From: Scleromitrula shiraiana
Taxonomy: Eukaryota; Ascomycota; Leotiomycetes; Helotiales; Sclerotiniaceae
Length of the DNA stretch: 64,000 bases
Assembly (NCBI GenBank): GCA_028455995.1
Contig: JABELC010000014.1
Location: 248,001 to 312,000 of the forward strand
Reading direction: 5' to 3'
This document shows positions 1-9,712 of the stretch, one piece after another. Under the pieces are notes generated by a model. That model had not been told where the DNA came from. It saw only the letters and a list, made by a program, of their open reading frames with translations, and did not search any database. Position 1 is the stretch's first letter, and every line of letters begins with the position of its first letter. The position numbers and the translations under genes were made by a program.

Positions 1-3000
1 AACGCCTCCCCCGTAGCAGCCTGTCCCATCACCCCCGTCAACGCCGTCGGCATACCCCTCTCAACCAGTAACCTCCTCGCCTTAATCCTCAACCTCTCTT
101 TATCCTCCTTACTCATTTCCTCCGGCCATCCCTTCAACTCTTCTTCAGTTGGTAGAGAATTCTCCCTCAGTTTCCGCAAATGCGACGCGATTCCCGCATC
201 CGAAGTATTAGACGCGATGACCGAGTCCTGGATGAGCGTTTGGATGGATGAGAGCGAGGGGTTTCCCGGACGGAGGAGAAATGTTTTTGCGGCGGTGAGG
301 AGGGTGCGGCGGATGTTCCAGGCGGAGGAGAGGGTGTAAAGTTCTGTGATTACGGCGAAGAGGAGCTCGACTGCTACTTTTGTTTCTTCTTCTGTGAGGG
401 GGGTGGATTCTCTCTTGGGTTTCCGAGTCGTGGGGGTTTGGGAGATGGGTACGGAGGGTCTGCGGGTAATGGGGGGCTGGGTGGGCGATTGCGAGGATGG
501 TGCTGTGCTCACGCTTTTTCTTGGTGTACCGCTATTTTCTACTCGTGATTGACTGGAATCATCTGGTGTGCTATAATCATCTGGCATTTCGGTCGGCGGT
601 GGGGGAAGTCGTAATTCTTCCCCGTTGTTTGTTATTGGAGATGAGAGCGGTGTACCTCTCGAAGGGGCTTGGCTAGAATCGCGACTATGTGCATGGCTGT
701 GTGTTATACTTCTACGACCACTCATAGATGATCTCGCGGAGGCCGTCTCATTCTCAACTTCTGCTTCCGCAATAGAAGCATAACTAGGCCTTCGCTCTAT
801 AGACACGGCTTTCGATGGCTGTGGGCCAATAGAAGGAGCTCGTAAGCTATCCTCGCTCGTTCTCCCTTTTCGCGACCCCGAAATTGATCCAGTAACCGAA
901 TTCATGCTATCCATCATAGGAAGTGCAGAAGTAGAGAAACGATTTTGAGTGTGTAAATTATTCTGGCTGGGTTTCTTTTGTCCCAAAGAGCCTATAGTGT
1001 TGAAAACACCCGTAACACCAGTAGCTGCTCCTTTGGGCGCACTCGCTAGTTTATCTAGCATTCCTTTTCCCATACTCTCAAACGCGGAAGGAGTTGGCCA
1101 GCCAAAACCAGCCTTGGTGTTAGAATCCGACGTCTTGACTGTATCCTTTTCTAAGAAACGCTTCATACCCTCACTCTCTGCAAGTGATTGATGTATACAT
1201 GCATCCTTCAAATATCTTTCTAGCTCACCCCGTAAAGATGGCTTAGTATGATCTTTCCAGCTTGGGAGGCTTTGGTGCTGTTCCATGAATGCCGTGACAC
1301 CCGAAATTTGAGCAATTCGTCTCAAAACCTCGTGTAATGTTTCAAAATCTGCATATCTTCGAACGATCATCCACCCTGGATGCATTGAAGATTCAGGCTC
1401 AATCTGAACCATGTAATCCATCGTAGGTTTACTCTTGATTTTTCCTTTATCGGAAGCTATCGAATCATCATACAAGATAATATTTGCATTGTGAAGTGTC
1501 AAGCTGAGTGTCTTTCTGCGTTGAGGTGAACTATTCGATTGTAAAGCGGTAGGGGGAATGATCTGATCAAAGCTAGTAAAGGATGATGTCGTTTGTGGTG
1601 TCGCTGGAGACATGGATTTTCTGGAGCCAGGGGATATCGGAGATCTCCCATTCGTATCAGATCCAGATATGGATGGCCGTGACTCTGTAATAGGGGTTTC
1701 GGGAGGGATTCCATTTGTCGATGGAACCTTTTCCAACTCTGGCTGAAGATTTTCCTTGGTGGTTTCAATGAGATCCCTTGTTTCCTCTTCCTTAATTTCA
1801 CTAGTCACTGTGAATTTCTTTGCATCTTCCTCGGCAATTAGCATGCTGAGTCTTTTTGCTTCCGCCATGGCCTCCTCCATAGCGTCTTCAGCTTTTGATA
1901 GTCGTTTCTTATGTCCTTGTTCTTTCTGTTTGTCCGCCGGAGATTTTGGAGACTTCGCGAGGCCAACATTCCCAATATTTCCATCAATATCAGAGAATGC
2001 ACTAATGTTCCCAGGTTCCATGGCTTCATCAATTGCCTGCCCTAGACTCGGTTCGCCATCTTCCAAAAGATATACGATCCACCCATTAATCCACTCAGGT
2101 TTTGAACAACTCTTCAGCGTCATTTCCAACACAACTCCAGCCAGGATCTCCTTCAAAAATATTCTTGCTGGGTCACACTCGTAAGCTGATTTCTCGAGGA
2201 AGTTTTGTAAGATATCATCAGCAATCATTTTAAACTTTTTCATTTGTTGCTTTTCGTTCAGGACATTGGCCAAGCTGCCATTCGGATTCGCAGCCAAATA
2301 GCTATATACAATCTCCTCCGTAGGTCTGTTTGTTCCTGTTGTGGCAGACATTGCGCTTGCCAATTCATTGAGGAAAACAATGACAATGGATGAGGAATTG
2401 GTAAGGAAATCGAGAAAAGTATCCGCGGGCCGTTTTCTCGAAAGATGCTGAGATATAGATAAAATGAATTTCGTGAGAGTTCTCTTCGACGCATTTGGGA
2501 AAGTTTGATCGGTAGGAAGTAAAGGATTGTACCACCATTTCACATAATCTCGAACAATAGCATCTACCAACTCATTTAAAGCCTCCGCAGTTTCTGGTCT
2601 AAATCCCTCGAAATTGGTGCCTATTATACTATTTTCGACGTTTTCATCCTCGTCATCCTCATCGAGTTTCGCCCGGTTGTCTCTCGAATCTAATATCCTC
2701 TTTATTACATCCAGACCCTTTTCCCTTCGCGCATCCTCCACAGTTCCAGCCAAAGCACTTTGACCTTCCCATGTTGCGTGTAGAACGATACCACCCAATG
2801 CGCCCAGCAGGATAAGTCCCAGTCTACCTAGAATCACATATGTACTCAGCGCCAAGCCCAAAGCAATACCGCTCAGCGTTTCATTGGAGGCAGTCGAGAG
2901 AAATCGTAATGTTCGTGTTGTCAAATCTTCCTCCTTTTCATCCGATCCAGACTCAGTCATTGAGAATTCGTTCTGTTGTGAATTGATATTATTATCATCA

Positions 3001-3041
3001 TTTTGAGTTATAACTCCATTCGTTTCATTCGGTGCGTTCAT
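1..3041 (-). CDS. PXA-PX-Nexin_C membrane protein (sorting-nexin family), C-terminus cut by window edge
   Basis: An uninterrupted minus-strand reading frame gives 1013 residues from the ATG at 3041-3039 and runs off the left edge. The upstream frame meets a stop before any other ATG. Residues about 55-84 form a hydrophobic hairpin (two membrane passes or a re-entrant loop). A PXA domain spans about 144-330 and includes the YVKWWYNPL region. A PX phosphoinositide-binding domain spans about 510-627 and has the RRYADFETLHEVL core. A Nexin_C domain begins near 882. Low-complexity Ser/Pro linkers separate them. Family knowledge: PXA-PX-Nexin_C proteins such as yeast Mdm1 and metazoan SNX13/14/25 sit in the ER and tether it to vacuole or lipid droplets; here no RGS domain is seen between PXA and PX. 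S. pombe Pxa1 may be the closer relative. ER-anchored tethering or trafficking is inferred. The gene is divergent from the Sub1 gene. Only a few C-terminal residues are probably missing. Confidence 0.9.
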   Translation of the reverse strand, partial: MNAPNETNGVITQNDDNNINSQQNEFSMTESGSDEKEEDLTTRTLRFLSTASNETLSGIALGLALSTYVILGRLGLILLGALGGIVLHATWEGQSALAGTVEDARREKGLDVIKRILDSRDNRAKLDEDDEDENVENSIIGTNFEGFRPETAEALNELVDAIVRDYVKWWYNPLLPTDQTFPNASKRTLTKFILSISQHLSRKRPADTFLDFLTNSSSIVIVFLNELASAMSATTGTNRPTEEIVYSYLAANPNGSLANVLNEKQQMKKFKMIADDILQNFLEKSAYECDPARIFLKEILAGVVLEMTLKSCSKPEWINGWIVYLLEDGEPSLGQAIDEAMEPGNISAFSDIDGNIGNVGLAKSPKSPADKQKEQGHKKRLSKAEDAMEEAMAEAKRLSMLIAEEDAKKFTVTSEIKEEETRDLIETTKENLQPELEKVPSTNGIPPETPITESRPSISGSDTNGRSPISPGSRKSMSPATPQTTSSFTSFDQIIPPTALQSNSSPQRRKTLSLTLHNANIILYDDSIASDKGKIKSKPTMDYMVQIEPESSMHPGWMIVRRYADFETLHEVLRRIAQISGVTAFMEQHQSLPSWKDHTKPSLRGELERYLKDACIHQSLAESEGMKRFLEKDTVKTSDSNTKAGFGWPTPSAFESMGKGMLDKLASAPKGAATGVTGVFNTIGSLGQKKPSQNNLHTQNRFSTSALPMMDSMNSVTGSISGSRKGRTSEDSLRAPSIGPQPSKAVSIERRPSYASIAEAEVENETASARSSMSGRRSITHSHAHSRDSSQAPSRGTPLSSPITNNGEELRLPPPPTEMPDDYSTPDDSSQSRVENSGTPRKSVSTAPSSQSPTQPPITRRPSVPISQTPTTRKPKRESTPLTEEETKVAVELLFAVITELYTLSSAWNIRRTLLTAAKTFLLRPGNPSLSSIQTLIQDSVIASNTSDAGIASHLRKLRENSLPTEEELKGWPEEMSKEDKERLRIKARRLLVERGMPTALTGVMGQAATGEA

Positions 3042-3932
3042 TGCGCCGATAAAGAATGTCGCATGCTGCAGATTGGCGTTTCTTGTAAACAAAGTAGCAT
3101 ATGCCCGACGTGCATATAAAGAACTACGTCACTGTTGTATATTATTCAAGCACAAGGAGAAAGAAGAAGATAATAAATAAGTAAACAGGAAAGAAATCGT
3201 AAAGTTATTCGTAATAGAATTTGTTTGTTGAAAGATATAATATATTATTGAGTTTTGAGTTGGAAAGTATGAGTATGATAATAATACTGGTATATTAGTG
3301 ATATGTTAGTAAGTAAAACAACCAAACTGTTCTCTCCGCGAAATTTGAGGCTGAGTTGAAACAGCCCTGCGAGATTTCTTTCAACAAACTTGTAGAAGGG
3401 CGGAGGAATTAATAAGTCAGAACTCAATGGTTTGTTTTTCTGCTGCGTCAATCAAACAAAATAACAGTCAACCACCCTGTAGTGGGACATTGAATGAGTG
3501 GATTAGAAGGAAGATCTCTAGGTCTAAGCACCAACACCATTTATTTCAGTGGGTTTCACTTCTAACAGTCTATAAATTCGTGGAATTTATAGTGATGATT
3601 AGCCCTATCAAATATAATATCATCACTAAAACTAAGAATAGAAACACCTAAAAAATTAGATCTTCAGGGATATACACTGAGCTGGGGGAACCACTAAAAA
3701 TAATGGGAATGGGAATTAATCAATTAACCCACAAACGCGAGAAGACGCTTCTCTTTATTTCCAACCGCGTTACTCGTTTTATATGTAGATGAAGGTTTAT
3801 GTTTATGTATATATATTCCAAACCTAGACCTCAACTCTTTCCAATCTTCACTCACTCACATCCATCTACCTTACTCACCCACCCACAACCCATCCAATTC
3901 AATTCAATTCAATTCAATTCCATCTCATCAAA
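3042..3932. other. Divergent intergenic/promoter region
   Basis: This stretch separates the divergent PXA-PX gene and the Sub1 gene. It is A+T-rich near 3150-3320 and becomes C/T-rich toward the Sub1 start. An AATTC microsatellite (about five units) occupies roughly 3896-3920, just upstream of the Sub1 ATG and probably in its 5' leader. I see no coding signal; the short ORFs here lack any recognisable domain. Confidence 0.6.
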
Positions 3933-4676
3933 ATGCCCAAACGAGCCCGCGCCATATCCTCAAACGACGATTTCATATCCAACGACGAAACCCCCAGCCG
4001 CACTTCCAAAAAGTCCAAAACTGCCACCTCCAGCAAATCCAAGACTTCTCAGACCAAATCTGCAAATCCTTACTGGGAGGTATGTTAAATCACTTTCCTA
4101 TTCCTAAAAGCTATCGCATAGGTATATGTAGATCTCAATGAAATATGGACGTTAACAAGTGTGTGATAATAGCTCTCAACCGGACGAACCCCTCGTCGTG
4201 TTGACCTTGCGGAGTTCAGTGGTAAGACGTTGGTTAATATTCGAGAGTATTATGAGAAAGATGGGCAGTATCTTCCGGGGAAAAAGGTATTGTTCTTCTC
4301 TCATCTATCTAGTATTTTACTTGACTCTTTCTTAGATTATCCAGACTAACTAATAATCGTATGCATTATTTAGGGAATATCCCTCACTGTAGATCAATAC
4401 AGGACACTTCTTGGATTGATCCCTAAGATTAATGCTGAGCTTAGGAAGAAGAGTATTAAGGTTGGTGAAGGCGAGGAAGAAGAAGAGAAGGATGAGAAAG
4501 AAGGAGATGATGATGGGGAAGAGGAAGAAGAGGAGGTGAAGAAACCTGTCAAGAAGGAAAAGGTTGTAAAGAAGACGGAGAAGAAGGGAAAGAAGGCTAA
4601 TATTGCTACTACGAGTGAGGAGGAAGAGGAAGAAGAGGGGAATGAGGACGACGATGATGATGATGATGATGAGTAG
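3933..4676 (+). CDS. SUB1: Transcriptional coactivator PC4/Sub1 family
   Basis: Three exons, 3933-4079, 4173-4286 and 4374-4676, join in frame to give 187 residues. The introns have GTATGT and GTATTG donors and TAG acceptors. The first 43 residues are basic and Ser/Lys-rich. A PC4 single-stranded-DNA-binding domain covers about 45-113: the strand containing VDLAEFSGKTLVNIREYY, then GISLTVDQY followed by the helix LLGLIPKINAELR. The C-terminal 75 residues alternate Lys-rich and long Glu/Asp-rich runs and end in an Asp octamer plus Glu. Family knowledge: Sub1/PC4 binds ssDNA and promoter complexes and supports RNA polymerase II initiation and genome stability. The long acidic tail is the main departure from the roughly 127-aa human protein. 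The gene is convergent with the glucoamylase gene. No single exon reveals the domain because introns interrupt it twice. Confidence 0.92.
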
Positions 4677-5082
4677 ATATGAATAGGGGTATATGATAGT
4701 AGGCAGGAGAATTGTTGCAGACACATTTGGAATGGCATTTTAAGACGAGCTATGGAAGTGGAATAATGGATGGTTGTTAGGTTGCTAGGAACATCATATG
4801 GATGAATTGGCTGGCATTAATTTGATGATCGGATGGGGAATCTTCTGTCATGAAATGCAATACACATTGGGAAAGGGAATATCAATGGGATCGTGATCTT
4901 AGGCAGGACCTTTGCAGAAACGTATTAATGATAATGAATCAATTTTATATACTGGACGCGCAGTCATCTTTGCATATGTGTTTATCCGCCTCCCTATCCA
5001 TTCCAATCCTATCTTATCCTAACCCATGTTGTCTATTCTTCATACACAAGTCCACACTTCGTAACCTTCCCTTAGTTGCAAC
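4677..5082. other. Convergent intergenic region
   Basis: This is the 3' flank shared by the Sub1 and glucoamylase genes. It holds no gene. The first half is G-rich on the plus strand and the part next to glucoamylase is C/T-rich, so each gene's coding strand is G-rich as it leaves its stop codon. Confidence 0.6.
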
Positions 5083-7218
5083 TCAAGCTTGCCAGCTACT
5101 ACTGACTGTGACGGCCGTTGCACAACTAACCGGCACGGTATAACTATGATTAGGATCCGCCTCCCAAGTCACAGTCCCCGAGCTCGCCACATTGATAAAC
5201 TTGTATTGGAAAACCGTTCCAGCCGGTAATGAAACAGTAACAGACCACAATGGATTAGTAGCCGTATACTGCGAAGCCGAAAGCGTAATCGCGGACGAAG
5301 TATCCCACGTACCAAGCTGTGAGATACTTCCCGAAAGCTTGATGGTTTGACCAAAAACAGTGGTAACGAGTTCGTTGAAAGTCACAGCGACGGATGTGGC
5401 TGTTACACAAGAAGATGTAGATGTGGTTGTTGTGGTTGTTTTGGTACTAGTGCTGGTTGTTGGCGAACCACCTCCTCCGCCAGGAGTTTGGTTTGCAGGC
5501 CAGGATGTGGCTGTCGCGGTGGAATAAGTGCCGATTGCTGAGGTGGCAACACATGTAGCGGGGACACTGGATGCGGAAGGCTCGCCCCATGAGTATGGGA
5601 CGACACCTGCTCGACGGGCGGCAGCCGTCAGGAATGCTGCATAGCTCCATGTGAGGTCATATGCTGATAAAGGAGCTCCGCCTACTTTGTTAAATTGCTC
5701 GGAAAGTGATCCGTTGGTTTGAGCGTACGTTGCAACAATATTTACATAACCATCAGCGTATGTTTTGATTGCATTGTACAATGTGGTGTAAGTTGAAGTT
5801 GAAGAAGCGTACGTGCCAGCTGTGATAGAAGAACTGAAATCCTTGAAGAAAGCTAAAGAAGTTGCCGTGACAGTGATGGAACCTTGTTTATTCCAAGTGT
5901 ATAGAGCATCATACAATTGCTCAGCAGCAGCCAAAGTATTGAGATACCAGGGATTGCCTCCATAATATGAATCCTCTGGGTAACGCCCAACAGAAACAGC
6001 AACACCTTCTGCAATTCCAGAATTGATACTGTAAATTGATCTAAAGGAATCAGTGACGACCTTGTGGTTTGCCAAGGCACGATCGGAGCAGGGTTGAAAT
6101 GTGGTTGCGTCACATGCTGCAGTAGGATCAAAAGTATGGATCGAACTGAGGATAGAATTTGCATCTTTCCCTGTTCTCCCATTGTTTTGATTGATATTGG
6201 AGATAATGTATCCGGAAGATGAACTCCAGAAGCTTTGAAGAAAGCAGAGAACTTGAGGTGCCCTGAAAAATGTCAGTGGTAAGACTCCGAGACTATGGTT
6301 TGGATCTTACTGGGAGTCACAGAAGGTACAACTCTGACCAATTTGTGCTGCTAGTGCACTTCCTTCGACAAGAGCACGATGTTGGGCTGCTACAGTGAAG
6401 AAGCTGGAACCAGAAACCTCTTCCCAGAGATCAAAGCCAGTTTGGTTCCCTTTAACAGAATTCGAGTCAGTATCAACGATTCCTGATCTATGGAGATATA
6501 TTATACCGAGAAGGAGGTATGTTGTTAGAATCTATAAATACTCACAATATTGTGTAACATACGAAAGGTCATTCTTTATGATTGGCCAAATGATTGTCTG
6601 CACCGTAGAAGTGTACCCGTTGTTGATCAACCATTTTGAATAAGTAATCAGAGCAGTTGCACGGAGAGCTGGGCCATCTCTCTGTGGTCTTCCCCAAGCC
6701 CCAGTGAAAGCTGTCTTATCGGCATTGAATTTTGGTTCACCCAAGCCACCAGATGATAGACCTCCTGAAGGATTTGATACAGTCTGTAATCCAGCTTGGG
6801 AGCTAATGTAGTTCTCAATTTGTAGTTGAAGTGAAGCAGAATAACTACTACTGATAAATGTATCAACGAGGCATTTGAACGTCAGTGCAGAATCACGAGT
6901 CCATGTATAAAAGTCTAACTAGCTATTAGAATGCATTGATCCTGGATAGGTGCGGAGATAGTACGTACAGTCTGGATTTGTTTTATCTGGAGAAGCAACA
7001 ACAATACCCGAAGCTGCCCCTTGATCGCAAGCTCCAGCTGAGCCAATATTACACAAGATATTGTTTAAAGCAATCGGGCTCTCCGTAGCAATGAAGGAAT
7101 CTACTGTACGTTTCAAAATCTCCGAATTCCTATATTTGATTCGGTTTGGATCAGGGAAGGCAAAGATACTTTGGATTGCAAGACTGCCAACCAATACAAG
7201 AGGGGCGAAGGTATGCAT
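5083..7218 (-). CDS. Secreted glucoamylase, GH15 with C-terminal CBM20 starch-binding domain
   Basis: Four exons, 7218-6969, 6914-6546, 6449-6311 and 6262-5083, join exactly in frame and give 645 residues. Introns are 54, 96 and 48 nt. The ATG at 7218 was preferred over 7305 because it places a hydrophobic segment (residues 4-20) at the N-terminus as a signal peptide. The GH15 catalytic domain spans about 35-510. Intron 1 splits the codon before FYTWTRDS. FDLWEEVSG carries the expected general acid (Glu216), and NGSLSEQ the expected base (Glu441). A Gly/Thr/Ser-rich, probably O-glycosylated linker (about 513-537) leads to a CBM20 from about 538 to the end, with the SGSISQLGTWDTS, NPLWSVTV and WEADPN elements. 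Domain order and length match Aspergillus glucoamylase (about 640 aa). It should release glucose from starch and glycogen ends outside the cell. Carbon regulation is likely, but no AmyR-type site was convincingly seen. Confidence 0.96.
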
Positions 7219-9712
7219 GAGAGGTCGAACAGCTTGAAGAGCGAGGGTAGTATTGAAATTGTTGGTAGGTGAGAGTGAGGATAGAGAAGATGAAAGGAAC
7301 TCCATTGTGAATTTATATTATTCGGATTACTTCGACCCCTTCGTAACCGTCATAGATGATGAGTCTGGCCGAGACTCGCCGTTGATGGGCGACAGGTCGA
7401 TGTAATATTTCCTTTTTAGGAAGACTCCGATATGGTGTGTGATAGGAATATAGACACAAATGGCGGTAATAGGTAATAAGGGTGGTATAGAACTATTCCA
7501 TACAAGGAAGAAATTGGCTTTCTAGATCTTGAACTGAGCAGCTGCTGTAAGGTACAAAGGCAGTCACGATGATGTTTAGATACGGACCTACAACCTTTTT
7601 GAGAAGCAAATGTAAGGTTAGACGGTTCAATACCGAAGTATCTATTTACTCAACGGTTATTTAGTTAGAGAATACTATAGAAATTTTCAGTGATTCGTGT
7701 CACCTTCCCCTCCAATTGTAGTGTTTGTCAGCCAAGCTATGATTTTCTGCGCCCATCGTGTGTAAAGAAAAAGTGGCTCTTGCGCGGGGTGGCAGCAGAA
7801 TTTGTTAATGTTGAATATGATGGACAGCACATATAAATTTGGCAGTCCGGAGGTACACAAATGGTATGCAAGCTCGCAAGACATGCATGGTGGTGTAGCC
7901 TCAAAAATAAATTTTGAATGTCCCCCGCAAAAGATGGAGACCCCACACTATTTACTCCATGTCATGCCGAACATGCAATCGGGGGCAGTCTTATTAATAT
8001 ATTGATATGGCGGGTATTGTACTATGGATATACTAATAATTCCTCAACATCGTGGGTAGCTAATAAATATGTTTCAATAGGCGGTCCCGTGAACAGTCAA
8101 TACGACTCCCAGTAAGGCTAAATCTGACCGGCACGTTCCATGAAGCTTTTGACAATCGAACCTCGGTATCTCATCTCATTGCATAACCCCAGACTTGATT
8201 CAGCATGTACCGTTTAGTTTCATTTTGCAGATGTCAAGCAAGTTACCTTGGGAATCGGCATTGCAAGAGTATGTATGTCATGATGCCATCCAGTTATTCA
8301 ATTCTATAGAAGATTTTGGTGAATTATAAATATCGAACGATAATAATAACTATTGTTATTTGCTGCTATGTTTACCTATACCAATATCAATACTAGTTCT
8401 ATTGTAATGCTTCTATCTACTATGTATCTACATAGCAATTGCAACAGATCTCTTGGCTCATTGTTCTATCTCACTTGCCCTGAGTAGGGTTGCAATTGTA
8501 ATTATCCTACCGAGCAATGAAGTACGAGTGAGGGGTTGTGAAAACAGGATCTAATATAACAAGCTGCTTGAGCTTTTATAAGCTATGAACGAAGCAGGCA
8601 TATACGCCGAGGTTGGTAGAAAGTTCCAATTGCTTAATTGCTTGATCATTGTCCGAAGTATGACCGTTTCATGCCAGTTATGGCATCATGGCATATATAT
8701 TTATTAATCCGAGTCCTCCGTTGTTACATACTCGGCATGCAATTGAAGACCTGTTCGATGGCTCCAATATCACATATTTGGGTCATGCGACATTGAATCT
8801 TGCGCAGTAGACCGCGGCTCATAGATGAAAAGGAAGCGTTTGCTAGAGAAGGCAATATTATTGCCATGAGTTGATCACATCAAAGAGCACGGATTAAATG
8901 AAGAAACATGTAGTAATTTATGTATTGAACCATTTTTAATGAGAAAGCGAGTTAACATATCATCTCGCGGAATAACACAGCCTCACGAAAAGGATGCTCT
9001 GCCATTGAAGCCAATTACCAGCTTGAGCCGCCTCAACACCTTCACACATATTTATTATCCGCATACCTAGCTACCCAAGATACCATTGTAGAACTTCGAC
9101 AAATAGGTGGCGAACGCCGAGAATCTTCATTGCAAAATTTTTGCAAGATCGAAATCGAAATGTAGACGAGAGGGTTATTCCGCAACCTCAAAGGCTAACA
9201 GCCTAGGCAAACAGATTTGGAATCTGACGTCTCTGATACACTTGTCCACCGAATCAGCCGATTAAAGCGACTCAGGTTTCGTAAGGAACAGTTATTCTGA
9301 GATTTGTCGATCGGATGATTTACATCATGATGTACCTGTAAAGGCAGATGGCTCCATGGGCGATCGAACTGCCTCAGCATACAACCTTACACCAATGGTC
9401 GCCGAAGCAATTATAGTGAAGGGACGCTGGACACAAATCTGTTGTTTTGTTAAGAAAATTTTCAAAAAGTTCCTGTGCAGAAAAAAGTTTTGTAGCGAAA
9501 TTCTCGCGCTAATTTTAGCGCACTTTCTCATACAGCTAGTACATTATCGGTTAGCGCATATATGTTTCTTTCCTAGATTGCCTTAATTTAAGGCTTATTC
9601 AACTCAACCTCAATATCTATATGCCAATCCATCAACAAACAAGAACCCGTCACAAAATCAAAGCTTGACAGATACACAGACATAGGTCCATAGTCATCGA
9701 TACTCTACCATC
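7219..9712. other. Gene-poor intergenic region between glucoamylase and SNU66
   Basis: About 2.5 kb of A+T-rich DNA between two divergent genes (glucoamylase minus, SNU66 plus). The minus-strand frame stays open up to 7305, upstream of the chosen glucoamylase start. ORFs of 60-76 codons are present but have no recognisable domain or splice-consistent extension. The first several hundred bases should contain the glucoamylase promoter and the last few hundred the SNU66 promoter. No tRNA, terminal repeats or transposase remnants were seen. Confidence 0.55.

Noticed and set aside
4350..4738. Minus-strand ORFs of 114-124 codons rich in Leu/Ser
   Set aside because: They are antisense to the Glu/Lys-rich exon 3 of the Sub1 gene; composition mirrors that exon and no independent signal exists.
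7219..7305. Upstream ATG at 7305 as the glucoamylase start
   Set aside because: It would put the hydrophobic signal segment about 30 residues inside the protein; the ATG at 7218 gives a normal signal peptide and the usual family length.
7301..7400. Possible AmyR-type CGG-N8-CGG site upstream of glucoamylase
   Set aside because: The only candidate pair (CCG...CCG near 7369-7381) has a 7-base spacer, not 8, so I do not claim a site.
7219..9712. Possible transposon remnant in the AT-rich gap
   Set aside because: No terminal repeats, target-site duplication or transposase/reverse-transcriptase motifs were found on either strand.
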